A stretch of 27,962 nucleotides of DNA from an uncultured Oscillospiraceae bacterium. GTDB lineage: Bacteria; Bacillota; Clostridia; Oscillospirales; Oscillospiraceae. A program made the position numbers and the translations under genes. This document shows, one piece after another, positions 6,450 through 14,496 of this stretch. Position 1 is the first letter of the stretch. Each line of letters begins with the position of its first letter. The notes under the pieces are model-generated. The model searched no databases, had not been told where the DNA came from, and saw only the letters and a list, made by a program, of their open reading frames with translations. The stretch lies in contig CAKTVN010000002.1 in the NCBI GenBank assembly GCA_934623545.1, positions 1-27,962 on the forward strand, given 5' to 3'.

Positions 6450-7409
6450 TTATCGGGTCTTGCGGTTGGAAAGATAATCGACGAGAACGGCGAAGATGAT
6501 GATGACACCGTTGATGAAGCCCTGCCAGTTCGAGGAGATGTTCAGCAGGTTCATGCCGTTCGAGAGCAGGTTCAGGATGATCGCGCCCGCGACCACGCCG
6601 CCGATGTTGGCGATGCCGCCGTTGAAGGAGACGCCGCCGATCGCCGCCGCGGCGATCGCGTTGAGGTGGAACTCCGCGCCGATCTGCGCCTCTGCCGTGC
6701 CGAGACGGCCGATGTACATGAGTCCCGCAATGGCAGCCATGATCCCGGTGCAGGCAAAGCCGGCGATGATGACCAGATTCGACTTGATACCGGAGAAGCG
6801 GGCTGCCTCGGCGTTCGCGCCAACGACGTAGAGCTTTCTGCCAAGCTCCGTCTTCTTCAGGATGAAGGCGGTCAGGAGCGTGAGCAGCGCGGCGATGATG
6901 ATCGGGACCGGAATTTTGCCGATCATTCCGGCGCCGAGGAAGGAGACGCTCTTATGCAGGTTCGTGACGATGTCGCCCTCCATGATCGAGTAGATCACGC
7001 CGCGCAGAATGTTCTGCATACCGTAGGTGACGAGCAGCGCCGGGAGCCGGAGATAGGACACGAGCGCACCGTTGATCAGACCGACCAGAGCGCCGATGCC
7101 GAGAGAGATCACAAAACCGAGGATCAGCGTCGGCACGCTGCATGAGGATTTGAGGAAGAACGCGGACAGACACGAGGAGATCGCGACGGTCGCGCCCAGC
7201 GACATATCCGCGCCGCGCCCGAGGATCATGGCAAAGGTCATACCGAGCGCCATGACCAGCAGGAACGAGGACTGCTTGAGCACATTGAGCAGGTTCGTCC
7301 ACTTCAGGAAACTGTCGGAGACGATGGACATCCCGATGCAGAGGATCAGCAGGATCAGATAGGGCGAATACCGGGCGAGCGTTTTCAGATCAAAGGCTTT
7401 ATTTTTCAA
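6450..7409 (-). CDS. Sugar ABC transporter permease (RbsC-like), second copy
   Basis: About 319 residues of a BPD_transp_2-type permease with eight to ten membrane helices. The signatures are QSSFLLVMALGMTFAMILGRGADMS split over helices 2-3, GLINGALVSYLRLPALLVTYG, the cytoplasmic loop VGANAEAARFSGI that contacts the ATPase, and AIAAAAIGGVSFNGGIANIGG. It forms a heterodimeric channel with the preceding permease. No ATG is available at the front; the frame reaches back to a TTG at 7445, but the TTG at 7409 gives the family-typical start MKNKAFDLKT, has a partial AAAGG site 12 bases upstream, and overlaps the end of the preceding permease by 11 bases. Start confidence is moderate. Confidence 0.88.
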   Translation of the reverse strand: MKNKAFDLKTLARYSPYLILLILCIGMSIVSDSFLKWTNLLNVLKQSSFLLVMALGMTFAMILGRGADMSLGATVAISSCLSAFFLKSSCSVPTLILGFVISLGIGALVGLINGALVSYLRLPALLVTYGMQNILRGVIYSIMEGDIVTNLHKSVSFLGAGMIGKIPVPIIIAALLTLLTAFILKKTELGRKLYVVGANAEAARFSGIKSNLVIIAGFACTGIMAAIAGLMYIGRLGTAEAQIGAEFHLNAIAAAAIGGVSFNGGIANIGGVVAGAIILNLLSNGMNLLNISSNWQGFINGVIIIFAVLVDYLSNRKTR

Positions 7410-8358
7410 GCTTCTTCGCCGCCTTTCTTCTGTTATATACGTCAAATGCGAGGACGAGGATGAGCACGCAGCCGATGACGGTGAGCTGCTCGATGATGCG
7501 CACGCCCATCAGGTTCATGCCGTTGCGCAGGATGTAGATCGCAATGGCGCCGAGATATGCACCCCAGATGCTGCCCTGCCCGCCCGTCAGAGCGGTGCCG
7601 CCGAGGACAGCGGAGCAGATCGCGTCAAGCTCCAGTCCGGCGCCCTGCGTGGGGTTCGCCGCGGAAAGGCGTGTCGCGTAGACCACACCGGCAAGACCGG
7701 CAAGCCCGTCCGCGATCAGGTATGCGGACATCTTAGTCCATCTGACGTTGATGCCTGCGGTCAGCGCCGCCTCCTCCTTGCCGCCGACCGCGTAAAGGTT
7801 TGTGCCGTAGCGGCGGTACTTCAGGATGTAGAAGAAGATCAGAAACAGCGCCAGCGCCAGCAGTGCCGGGACCGGAATGATCGCAAGCTTGGCTTCGTTG
7901 AAGCCCTTGAGCACCGCATTGCTCACGGCGAGCGTACCGTCATTGAGCACGAGCGCGATGCTGCGCGCGATGTACATGGTGGAAAGGGTGATGACGAAGG
8001 GCTGAATGGTCGTGTATCCGGCAAGCACACCGTTGATCACGCCAATCAGGAGCCCCGAGAGGACCGCGCCGAGGATCGCGACCGGAAGCGGAAAGCCTCT
8101 CGTCAGGAGCAGCCCGAGCACCACGCCGGACAAGCTCGTGATGGAGCCGAGCGACAGGTCGATCTGATGCGTCAGAATGACCAGAAACGCGCTGATGGAG
8201 AGGATGCACAGCGTCGCCGACTGATGGAAGACGTTCATCACGTTCCGCAGCGTCAGATAGCCGCCCTTGAGAATGATGGAATAGATGATCACAAACAGGA
8301 CGATCGCATAAACGGCGCCGGTCTTCGGCAGGCGGAGGCGAAACTTTGAATTTTTCAT
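7399..8358 (-). CDS. Sugar ABC transporter permease (RbsC-like), first copy
   Basis: A 319-residue membrane permease of the ribose/xylose/galactose importer class. Typical segments are SAFLVILTHQIDLSLGSIT, GVINGVLAGYTTIQPFVITL with LSTMYIARS, the ATPase-contact loop AVGGKEEAALTAGI, and AICSAVLGGTALTGGQGSIW. GGGAGGAAAACAATC precedes the ATG, which overlaps the ATPase stop by four bases (ATGA), so translation is coupled. Two different permeases in one CUT2 operon imply a heterodimer rather than the RbsC homodimer. It is about equally distant from ribose, xylose and rhamnose permeases by eye, so no sugar can be assigned. Confidence 0.92.
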   Translation of the reverse strand: MKNSKFRLRLPKTGAVYAIVLFVIIYSIILKGGYLTLRNVMNVFHQSATLCILSISAFLVILTHQIDLSLGSITSLSGVVLGLLLTRGFPLPVAILGAVLSGLLIGVINGVLAGYTTIQPFVITLSTMYIARSIALVLNDGTLAVSNAVLKGFNEAKLAIIPVPALLALALFLIFFYILKYRRYGTNLYAVGGKEEAALTAGINVRWTKMSAYLIADGLAGLAGVVYATRLSAANPTQGAGLELDAICSAVLGGTALTGGQGSIWGAYLGAIAIYILRNGMNLMGVRIIEQLTVIGCVLILVLAFDVYNRRKAAKKLEK

Positions 8359-9854
8359 GATTGTTTTCCTCCCGATGCATAGCTGATGATGGTTTCCTGC
8401 GTTGCACCCTCACAGGGCATCTCCGCAACGATCTCGCCCATGCGCATGACGTAGATGCGGTCGGCGATGGTCAGGATCTCCGGAAGATCGGAGGAGATGA
8501 CCAGAATGGAGTTTCCGGCTTTCGCCAGATCGTCGATGAGGTGATAGATCTCGTCGCGCGCGCCGACGTCAATGCCGCGGGTGGGCTCGTCGAAGATCAG
8601 GATGTTGGAGTCGGTGAACAGCCACTTGCCAAGGACGACCTTCTGCTGGTTGCCGCCGGAGAGGTTCACGACCTTCTGCTTCATGTTCGGGCAGACGATG
8701 TTCAGCCGCTCGATGTACTGCTGGGTGACGTTCCGCTCCTGCTTCAGGTTCATCACGCCGAGCGTGGAGATCTTGCGGAGCGCCGCCTGTGTGACGTTCT
8801 GATAGATCGGAAGGATGAGGGAAAGTCCAAATTCCTTGCGGCTCTCGGGCAGAAGCCCGAGCCCATTGCGGACGCTCTGCGAGGGCGTGACCTTCTTCAT
8901 CTTTTTGCCGTTGATGTAGACCTCGCCGGAATCCATCCGGTCGATGCCGAAGACGGCGTGGACCAGCTCGGTGCGCCCCGCGCCGACCAGACCGGACAGC
9001 GCAACGATCTCGCCCTTGTGGACGACCAGCGACGCGTCCTTGACCGCCTTGCCGCTCGAGACGTGCCGCACATCCAGTGCGATCTCGTCGGTCGAGGTGT
9101 CGACCAGACGGACACGGTCTCTGGAAACGTTGCGCCCGACCATCATGCGGACCATCTCATCCATCGTGATCTTTTCCAGATCCTCCGTTCCGATGGTGCA
9201 GCCGTCGCGCAGGACGGTGACGCGGTCGCCGACGACCTTCAGCTCCTGAAGGCGGTGCGAAATGTAGATGATGGAAACACCGTGCGCGGTCAGATCCTCG
9301 ATCGTCTTGAAGAGCTTTTCGATCTCGCTCTCGCTCAGCGCCGCCGTCGGCTCGTCCATGATCAGGATCCGCGCGTTCTGCGACAGTGCCTTCGCGATCT
9401 CGACGAGCTGCTGCTGCGCGACGCCCAGCGTGGCGACCTCCGCGTCGGCAGAGATGTTCGCGTTGAGGAAGTCGAGCTGCTGCTGCGCGTCGCGGCGCAT
9501 TTTGGCTTTGTCGATCATGCCGCTCTTCTTGACCGGCTCGCGCCCGAGGAAGATGTTCTGCGCGACGGTCAGATGCGGGACAAGGTTGAACTCCTGATAG
9601 ATGATCGCGATCCCGAGATCCTGAGAATCCTTGGTGCTGCGGATGTGGACCTCCTGCCCGTCGATGTAGAGCTTGCCGCTGTCGAGTGAATACAGTCCGG
9701 AGAAGATCTTCATCAGGGTCGACTTGCCGGCGCCGTTCTCGCCGAGGAGGATGTGGACCTCGCCCTCCATCAGATCGAACGAAACATCGCTGAGCGCTTT
9801 CACGCCGGGGAAGGACTTATTGATCTTTTCCGCCCGTAGGATTTCTTTCCCCAT
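8355..9854 (-). CDS. Sugar ABC transporter ATP-binding protein (RbsA/MglA-like, two domains)
   Basis: A 499-residue protein with two fused ABC domains, as usual for CUT2 importers. Domain 1 has Walker A GENGAGKST (38-46), the Q-loop in YQEFNLVPHLT, a degenerate signature (LGVAQQQLVEIAKAL) and Walker B ILIMDEPTAALSESE. Domain 2 has the family's altered Walker A (GLVGAGRTEL), signature LSGGNQQKVVLGKWL and Walker B ILIFDEPTRGIDVGAR. It drives import from the cytoplasmic face. The frame is open to 9920, but the start MGKEILRAEK at 9854 has AGGTGA six bases before it. It heads the operon and has a promoter with a LacI-type operator. Confidence 0.93.
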   Translation of the reverse strand: MGKEILRAEKINKSFPGVKALSDVSFDLMEGEVHILLGENGAGKSTLMKIFSGLYSLDSGKLYIDGQEVHIRSTKDSQDLGIAIIYQEFNLVPHLTVAQNIFLGREPVKKSGMIDKAKMRRDAQQQLDFLNANISADAEVATLGVAQQQLVEIAKALSQNARILIMDEPTAALSESEIEKLFKTIEDLTAHGVSIIYISHRLQELKVVGDRVTVLRDGCTIGTEDLEKITMDEMVRMMVGRNVSRDRVRLVDTSTDEIALDVRHVSSGKAVKDASLVVHKGEIVALSGLVGAGRTELVHAVFGIDRMDSGEVYINGKKMKKVTPSQSVRNGLGLLPESRKEFGLSLILPIYQNVTQAALRKISTLGVMNLKQERNVTQQYIERLNIVCPNMKQKVVNLSGGNQQKVVLGKWLFTDSNILIFDEPTRGIDVGARDEIYHLIDDLAKAGNSILVISSDLPEILTIADRIYVMRMGEIVAEMPCEGATQETIISYASGGKQS

Positions 9855-9921
9855 CGGGTCACCTGCTTTCCTTAGACATTCTTCTGTGCGCCTTCGCCGG
9901 GGAAAGGCGGTGAAGCACAAA

Positions 9922-9935
9922 TGAAAACGTTTTTT
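9922..9935. promoter_or_regulatory. LacI-type operator after the ABC operon promoter
   Basis: TGAAAACGTTTTTT contains the ten-base palindrome AAAACGTTTT with a central CG, the pattern recognised by LacI-family proteins. It starts about 10 bases after the -10 box on the minus strand, where a bound repressor would block elongation or initiation. It resembles the sites at 11762, 13233 and 13408. Confidence 0.65.
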
Positions 9936-9944
9936 TGTGATTTC

Positions 9945-9973
9945 ATTCTAATATGACAAAAGCCGCGTGTCAA
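9945..9973 (-). promoter_or_regulatory. Promoter of the CUT2 ABC operon
   Basis: TTGACA (9973-9968) and TAGAAT (9950-9945) are separated by 17 bases on the minus strand, about 90 bases before the ATPase start. The same pair of hexamers and spacing recur at the lacI promoter. Confidence 0.82.
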
Positions 9974-10020
9974 TCGGCTTTTTGCATGAATTGGGGGCTG
10001 ATATTTTGTTGAATGGAGCC

Positions 10021-10092
10021 AAATCGAAACGTATAGCGCGCGTAATCGCACGAAGAGTTCCGATTTTTAAGCAGAATTTGAAATCGAAACGT
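10021..10092. promoter_or_regulatory. Two repeated AAATCGAAACGT half-sites in a non-coding stretch
   Basis: AAATCGAAACGT occurs at 10021-10032 and again at 10081-10092, exactly 60 bases apart. It is the reverse of the ACGTTTCGA half of the site in the SDR promoter. Both lie upstream of the ABC operon promoter in a region (9855-10661) with no credible gene. They could be auxiliary operators for DNA looping; the even spacing supports this but proves nothing. Confidence 0.4.
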
Positions 10093-10308
10093 TATTATTT
10101 ATGTGAGCGTGCCCCGTTTCGTCTTCCGCCCCAAAGCGCAAAAAAACTGACCGGACGGATATCCGATCAGTCTTTACGCTCTCGCAACCTCGCAGCGTTC
10201 CGCCGCGCACGGCGGAATAAAATGTGAATCTGTTTTGTCCGATGGCGTGTACATCGGGCAAAGCATTCTACGTGATGCGAGTGTGGATCAAAATCAACAC
10301 CCTAAAAG

Positions 10309-10419
10309 CCAAATGTGGATCCAGCGAAGCGATTCACATTTGGAGAGGAGAAACAACAAAACGGACGAGCTTTCGCGCTTGCGCGGAAGCGAGGGATGTG
10401 CAGTTTGTTTCGACGACGC
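10309..10419 (-). repeat. Dispersed hairpin repeat, family B, copy 1
   Basis: Read on the minus strand, this stretch resembles 14622-14726 on the plus strand: ATCCCTCGCTTC, then GCAAGCG, CTCGTCCGTTTTGTTGTT and CTCCT occur in the same order. It ends in a hairpin with nine-base arms (CCAAATGTG at 10309-10317 and its complement at 10335-10343) whose loop shares GCTTCGCTGG with the other copy. No convincing gene lies in it. Confidence 0.65.
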
Positions 10420-10478
10420 ATCACGCCGCCTTTTCAAGCGCGATGGCAGCAAAGCAAATCGCGTTTGAGAGCGTGGGA

Positions 10479-10632
10479 AGCCCTGAATCAATGGCCAAAT
10501 GTATTCGGCGAGAAATTTTGGCACAAGGCAAGATTTGAAAAACGCAGGAACGCTTTGTGCATTTCAAGTTTTTCAAACCGCAGATTTGCGTCAAAAGCTC
10601 CGGCGAAGACCGAAGGCGATTGATTCAGGGCT
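10479..10632 (+). repeat. Dispersed 154-base nested palindromic element, family A, copy 1
   Basis: The ends are perfect 14-base inverted repeats (AGCCCTGAATCAAT at 10479-10492, complement at 10619-10632). Inside is a second pair, TTTGAAAAAC at 10534-10543 with its complement at 10568-10577. The core 10534-10577 matches 17957-18000 on the other strand at about 40 of 44 bases. It has the size and form of a MITE-like or foldable RNA element. No target duplication or coding capacity is seen. Confidence 0.75.
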
Positions 10633-10661
10633 CCCCTTACAAAAAGAACTTTTTGACAAGC

Positions 10662-11696
10662 TCAGTCCGTCTCCGGCTTGGCGGCGACAGATTGCCGCTC
10701 GATCAGCTTCGTCGGCAGAACGACACGGTAAAAGGTTCTGAATTCATCCCCGTTTCCGGATTTTGTCTCAATTTCCTTCAGTAATACTTCAGCAGCCTTT
10801 TCGCCCATCGCATGGAACGGCTGCTCGATCGTCGTCAGCGGAGGATCCAGAAACTGCGTAAATTCCACGTTGTCGACGCCGAAAACCGCCAGATCCTCCG
10901 GGATGCGGAGGTTCAGCTTCCGCGCGGCGGCGTATACGCCGAGCGCCTTGCTGTCGTTGGCGCAGAAGAAGGCGTCCGGGCAGCCGTATTTGCGGATCGC
11001 ATTGACGACCGCAGTGGAAAGCTCGTCCGGCTTGGTGGGATGGGCGTAGAGCTCATACTCCGGGCGGTGCTCCAGATGATAGTCCGCCAGCGCGCGGCGA
11101 TAACCTTCAGTACGCGGGATGAAGGAGATATTCTTCGTGTCGTCGCTGAGCATGAAGATCTTCTTGCAGCCGTGCTCGATCAGATATTTCGTCGCCTCAT
11201 AGCCGATCTTATAGTTATCGGTCGCGACCGCGTTCGTTTCGCCGGAGCAGCGCATGACCTCCACCACCGGGATATCGGCGTTGATCAGCGCGTTGATGTG
11301 CTGGTCGCCCTCGCGCGCAGTCGCGAATACAAAGCCGTCAACCAGACGGTTTTTCAGCGACTCGACGTGCTGGATCTCCACAGCGAGGTCGTCATTCGTG
11401 TTGACAAGGATCACGTTGTAGTTTTTCGCCTGCACCACAGACTCCAGCCCATGCGCGATCATGGCATAGGAGGGGTTGCTGATGTTCGGCACGACCAGTG
11501 CGATCGTCTTGCTGGTGCCGTCGCGCAGTGCCTTCGCTGCGAAATTCGGGCGGTAATTGAGCTCCTTGACCGCTTGAAGGACGCGGCGCTTCGTGCTTTC
11601 CGTGATGGAAGGACCGTTGTTGAAGACGCGCGAGACCGTACTGATCGATACGCCCGCCTTTTGCGCGACATCCTTGATAGATACTGTTTTTTCCAT
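10662..11696 (-). CDS. LacI family transcriptional regulator
   Basis: A 344-residue repressor. Residues 5-26 (VSIKDVAQKAGVSISTVSRV) form the helix-turn-helix; the hinge NFAAKAL at 51-57 carries L57, the residue that wedges into the central CG of LacI-type operators. Residues 62-335 form a sugar-binding-type effector domain (TIALVVPNISNPSYAMIAHG, FICANDS-like CANDSKALGVYAAA, FGVDNVEFTQFLDPPLTTIEQP). It probably represses the ABC operon, the DUF4432/Dabb pair, the SDR and perhaps itself, and is released by an imported or converted sugar. AGGGGC lies 7 bases before the ATG. Consistent with this, CG-centred palindromes stand at those promoters. Confidence 0.93.
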   Translation of the reverse strand: MEKTVSIKDVAQKAGVSISTVSRVFNNGPSITESTKRRVLQAVKELNYRPNFAAKALRDGTSKTIALVVPNISNPSYAMIAHGLESVVQAKNYNVILVNTNDDLAVEIQHVESLKNRLVDGFVFATAREGDQHINALINADIPVVEVMRCSGETNAVATDNYKIGYEATKYLIEHGCKKIFMLSDDTKNISFIPRTEGYRRALADYHLEHRPEYELYAHPTKPDELSTAVVNAIRKYGCPDAFFCANDSKALGVYAAARKLNLRIPEDLAVFGVDNVEFTQFLDPPLTTIEQPFHAMGEKAAEVLLKEIETKSGNGDEFRTFYRVVLPTKLIERQSVAAKPETD

Positions 11697-11729
11697 TCTG
11701 CTGCCCCTAAATTAACGAACTATATCTTG

Positions 11730-11758
11730 ATTCTAGCGCAATTCTGCCCCTATGTCAA
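11730..11758 (-). promoter_or_regulatory. Promoter of the lacI gene
   Basis: TTGACA (11758-11753) and TAGAAT (11735-11730) are 17 bases apart on the minus strand, 34 bases before the gene. They are the same hexamers as in the ABC operon promoter. Confidence 0.83.
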
Positions 11759-11761
11759 CAC

Positions 11762-11774
11762 AGAAACGTTTTCT
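11762..11774. promoter_or_regulatory. LacI-type operator just upstream of the lacI -35 box
   Basis: AGAAACGTTTTCT (minus strand AGAAAACGTTTCT) has the central CG and shares GAAAACGTTTC with the SDR site. It ends three bases from the -35 box, so it could serve autoregulation or block readthrough from the Dabb gene. Confidence 0.6.
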
Positions 11775-11797
11775 TGCGCCGATTCCCGAAGCTTTTA

Positions 11798-12103
11798 TCA
11801 AGCTTCGTAGTCAAAGCCCGCGCGATCACAGACGTATGCCTGATCCCACGCGCGGATGGCGGCGTGCGTCTCGTCCGCCATATAGCGCATCAGCGCCGCT
11901 TCGTCGTCAAACTCCGCGTACAGCATCAGATCGTGATAGCCGGGGTCGCCCTTTGCGTCGCACGGGCGGATGAGGATGGAGCGCATCCCGGGAATTTGCC
12001 CGACGAGCGCCTGAAAACGGCGGTTGAGCTCCGCAACGAGCGCCTCATGACCATAGGCGTCGCCCTCTTTCGTGTAGCGCCAGAGAATGGTGTGTCGAAT
12101 CAT
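11798..12103 (-). CDS. Dabb-domain (stress-responsive A/B barrel) protein
   Basis: A 101-residue protein that matches the dimeric alpha-beta barrel (Dabb) family: the start MIRHTILWRYTKEG, the middle IPGMRSILIRPCD and GYHDLMLYAEFDDEAALMRYMADETHAA are its usual strand-helix-strand pattern. Family members form dimers with a central pocket; few have a known reaction, and related folds act as sugar mutarotases and monooxygenases. AAGGAGG stands 9 bases before the ATG. It lies 45 bases after the DUF4432 gene in the same orientation and is probably co-transcribed. Beside an aldose-epimerase-like protein and a sugar importer, a role in sugar anomer or ring-form conversion is plausible but only inference. 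Confidence 0.85.
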   Translation of the reverse strand: MIRHTILWRYTKEGDAYGHEALVAELNRRFQALVGQIPGMRSILIRPCDAKGDPGYHDLMLYAEFDDEAALMRYMADETHAAIRAWDQAYVCDRAGFDYEA

Positions 12104-12148
12104 ATGATATTCCTCCTTGTTGTAATAACGAAATGATGTATTGCAGCT

Positions 12149-13198
12149 TCATCGCAGCTGCGCGGCGGCTGCGCGCAGCCGCTCGAATGAATCTCGGGAT
12201 GAAAGCAGCTCGATCGTCAGATCGTAGGTCACGGACTGATCGGGCTCCAGATACTTGGCGGAGCCGTTTGCCTGGGCGTCGGCGATGCCGTCGATGGTCG
12301 CGTTGCACGGCTCCAAGCCCATGACGTAATAGCCAGCCGCCGTCTGCCGCCACTGGACAAAGTGGTCCAGCACCGTGCGGTCAAAGTGGATCGCGACGCC
12401 GATGTCCAGCGCGGGCTGATAGGCGGCAACGAAGGTCTTCCCGTCCGGCGCGGACGCCAGATCGTGATAGTAGCACCGCTCTGGCGACCCGTCCTCCGGC
12501 GGCGTGAGCCTGCTCCAAAGCTCCGGCTGCGCGGCAGCTTCCGCGTCGCGCGGCGTGACGCGGCGCGTCGGAAGGAGCAGCTCCGTCTGCTCCGACAGGA
12601 GCGGATAGCCGAGATTGAAATGATAAAGCAGCATATGAAGACTCTTCTGCCGTCCGCAGTTTAAGACGGTGTCGCGGATGTGGATGCAGGGGCTTGCGTA
12701 TTCCGTCCGGATGACGCGCGTCAGCTTCAGATGCTCCTGCCCGGGGATGGTCTCGCGGAGCACGCCGCGCAGCGTCGCGGAAATGCCGTCCGGCGTCTCG
12801 TCGACCTGAAGCCCGGCTTCCTCAGCCGGTGTGTTGGATGCGCGCCCGTGCAGCCCGCGCTCCCAGCCGCGCCAGGCGTCCGGCGCGCCGATGTTGACCG
12901 GACCGCAGGTGCTCATGAACCCGGCGGTGAAGGAGCGGAGCCAGCCCAGCCCCCGATCGTCATAATATTGCGGCGCGACATCCCCGGCGCTCGTCAGAAA
13001 GCCGAGGCTGTGTCCCTTGCAGCGCAGATAATGCAGGTCCATCCCGCGGTCGGCGGAGCAGACGAGCTCCATTTCGGCACCGTTTCGGACCGAAAACATC
13101 CGCATTCCGTCCCCTTTCCCGCCGACAAGACGGTACTCCTCCGCACGGAACAGCTGTTTGCTGTTCCCGAGATAACGCCGCACATCGGAATATTGCAT
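12149..13198 (-). CDS. DUF4432 / aldose 1-epimerase-like protein
   Basis: A 349-residue cytoplasmic protein of the galactose-mutarotase-like superfamily, DUF4432 branch. Family marks are SADRGMDLHYLRCKG (48-62), FTAGFMSTCGPVNIGAPD (90-107), GLHGRASNTPAEE, LYHFNLGYPLL and MGLEPCNATIDG. Members bind sugars in a beta-sandwich groove; the exact reaction is not established for most. AAAGGAGGGAACGCA precedes the ATG. It has its own promoter with a LacI-type palindrome and is followed by the Dabb gene, while the SDR gene diverges from it. It likely processes the sugar imported by the CUT2 transporter. Confidence 0.9.
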   Translation of the reverse strand: MQYSDVRRYLGNSKQLFRAEEYRLVGGKGDGMRMFSVRNGAEMELVCSADRGMDLHYLRCKGHSLGFLTSAGDVAPQYYDDRGLGWLRSFTAGFMSTCGPVNIGAPDAWRGWERGLHGRASNTPAEEAGLQVDETPDGISATLRGVLRETIPGQEHLKLTRVIRTEYASPCIHIRDTVLNCGRQKSLHMLLYHFNLGYPLLSEQTELLLPTRRVTPRDAEAAAQPELWSRLTPPEDGSPERCYYHDLASAPDGKTFVAAYQPALDIGVAIHFDRTVLDHFVQWRQTAAGYYVMGLEPCNATIDGIADAQANGSAKYLEPDQSVTYDLTIELLSSRDSFERLRAAAAQLR

Positions 13199-13232
13199 TG
13201 CGTTCCCTCCTTTGTGTGTTCCGTTTTTCTTT

Positions 13233-13248
13233 CTGAAAAGGTTTTCAG
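13233..13248. promoter_or_regulatory. LacI-type operator before the DUF4432 gene
   Basis: CTGAAAAGGTTTTCAG is a palindrome with perfect seven-base arms; only the central pair is GG rather than CG. It lies about 15 bases after the -10 box of the DUF4432 promoter on the minus strand. It is a one-base variant of the TGAAAACGTTTTCA pattern. Confidence 0.62.
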
Positions 13249-13262
13249 TTTTTTCGGGGAAT

Positions 13263-13292
13263 ATAGTAGCACTTTTGCCTGAAATCTGTCAA
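13263..13292 (-). promoter_or_regulatory. Promoter of the DUF4432-Dabb unit
   Basis: TTGACA (13292-13287) and TACTAT (13268-13263) are 18 bases apart on the minus strand, 64 bases before the start codon. The -10 box is a fair match; the -35 box is perfect. Confidence 0.72.
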
Positions 13293-13400
13293 TATTCAAG
13301 CTCGACTTTTTTGAGAAACGCCGATATTTGTACAGAAAGTACAAAATTAGTGCTTAAATTTGGCGCAAAGAACGAAAAATAGTTTTTTGCTTTTCGCGTC

Positions 13401-13429
13401 TTGACTTTTGAAAACGTTTCGACTATTCT
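13401..13429 (+). promoter_or_regulatory. SDR promoter with a LacI-type operator in the spacer
   Basis: TTGACT (13401-13406) and TATTCT (13424-13429) are 17 bases apart, and the spacer is almost wholly the palindrome-like TTGAAAACGTTTCGA (13408-13422). A repressor bound there would exclude RNA polymerase. The central CG fits a LacI-family protein. Confidence 0.78.
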
Positions 13430-13484
13430 GGTGTCAATGAAGGCGTTTCGCCGCAAGAATCATTGTATTTATGGAGGTAGAAAA

Positions 13485-14300
13485 ATGGAAACTGGCATGA
13501 AGGGTAAGAAGGTTCTGATCACCGGCTCCACCAAGGGCATCGGCAGAGGCTGCGCAGATATTTTCGCAAAGGAAGGCTCCTACGTGATCGTCACGGGGCG
13601 CAAGCAGGAGGACTGTGACCGCGTCGCCGCCGAGATCCAGAGCGCCAATCCGGAAGCGACCGTCAAGGGCATCGCCGCCGATCTGCGCGACATCGCCTCT
13701 CTGGAGCATCTGTACGCGGAAGCGACCAAGGACGGTCCTCTGGACGTTCTGGTCAACAATGCCGGTATTTATCCCACCGCGAGCGGCAAGATCAAGCCCT
13801 TCCTCGATCTGACGGACGAGGACTATGAGCTGCTGTGGGCGATGGACTTCATGAGCCCGATGCGTCTTGCGCGCATGGCGTTCAAGGACATGATGGAGCG
13901 TAACTACGGCAAGATCATCTTCGTCACCAGCGAAGCGGCGCTGCGCCCGAACAAGGACGTCATCGCCTACGGCGCGGTCAAAGCGGCTGCCACCGCTCTG
14001 GCGCGCGGCATGGCGGAAGCCACCAAGGGCACCAAGGTCACAGTCAACTCCGTCCTGCCGGTCACGACGATCACCGAAGGTCACATCGGCTATCTGGAAT
14101 CCTACGCAAAGACCCGCGGTCTGAGCGGCGTGGAAGAGGCGAAGAAGGACTACTTCATCAACGGCAACGACGCTCCGTCGCTGATCGGCCGCTTCACCAC
14201 TGTCCAGGAATGCGCCATGACCGTTCTCTTCGCGGCTGCGAACGACGGCGTCAACGGCAACTCTGTCCTGATCGACGGCGGCGTCATCCGTCACATTTAA
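13485..14300 (+). CDS. Short-chain dehydrogenase/reductase (SDR)
   Basis: A 271-residue classical SDR. The cofactor motif TGSTKGIG is at 13-20, NNAG at 91-94, the catalytic serine at about S149 in FVTSEAA, and the YxxxK pair is Y162/K166 in YGAVKAAA. The end GVNGNSVLIDGGVIRH is the usual C-terminal strand. R39 after the second strand (VTGRK) suggests NADP(H) is possible. It should oxidise or reduce a hydroxyl or keto group of a sugar or polyol. The frame extends upstream to the promoter, but ATG 13485 is preceded by GGAGG at 8 bases. It diverges from the DUF4432-Dabb unit and its promoter carries the same operator type. Confidence 0.92.
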   Translation: METGMKGKKVLITGSTKGIGRGCADIFAKEGSYVIVTGRKQEDCDRVAAEIQSANPEATVKGIAADLRDIASLEHLYAEATKDGPLDVLVNNAGIYPTASGKIKPFLDLTDEDYELLWAMDFMSPMRLARMAFKDMMERNYGKIIFVTSEAALRPNKDVIAYGAVKAAATALARGMAEATKGTKVTVNSVLPVTTITEGHIGYLESYAKTRGLSGVEEAKKDYFINGNDAPSLIGRFTTVQECAMTVLFAAANDGVNGNSVLIDGGVIRHI

Positions 14301-14496
14301 TTTGGGAATCACTGAACCAATGGGCTTCCCGGATTTGAAATATACGGCATTTTGCCGTGTATGATATACGCTCAACTGGCTCCATTTCCCCGCGGCGGCA
14401 ACCGAACGGTTGCCGCTGCACTTCTATACCTACGGGGCAGGCATCGCCCCGCGCCCCCTCTTTTTTGCGCCCGGAGGGTGCGAGATGCCTCCGGCG

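Noticed and set aside
8361-9689. 442-codon open frame on the plus strand
   Set aside because: It is the complement of the ABC ATPase gene, whose Walker and signature motifs are unmistakable. The plus-frame product is a D/V/L/R-rich shadow.
10224-10632. Short genes in the gap before lacI
   Set aside because: The frames here overlap repeat families A and B, lack Shine-Dalgarno sites and show no recognisable domain.
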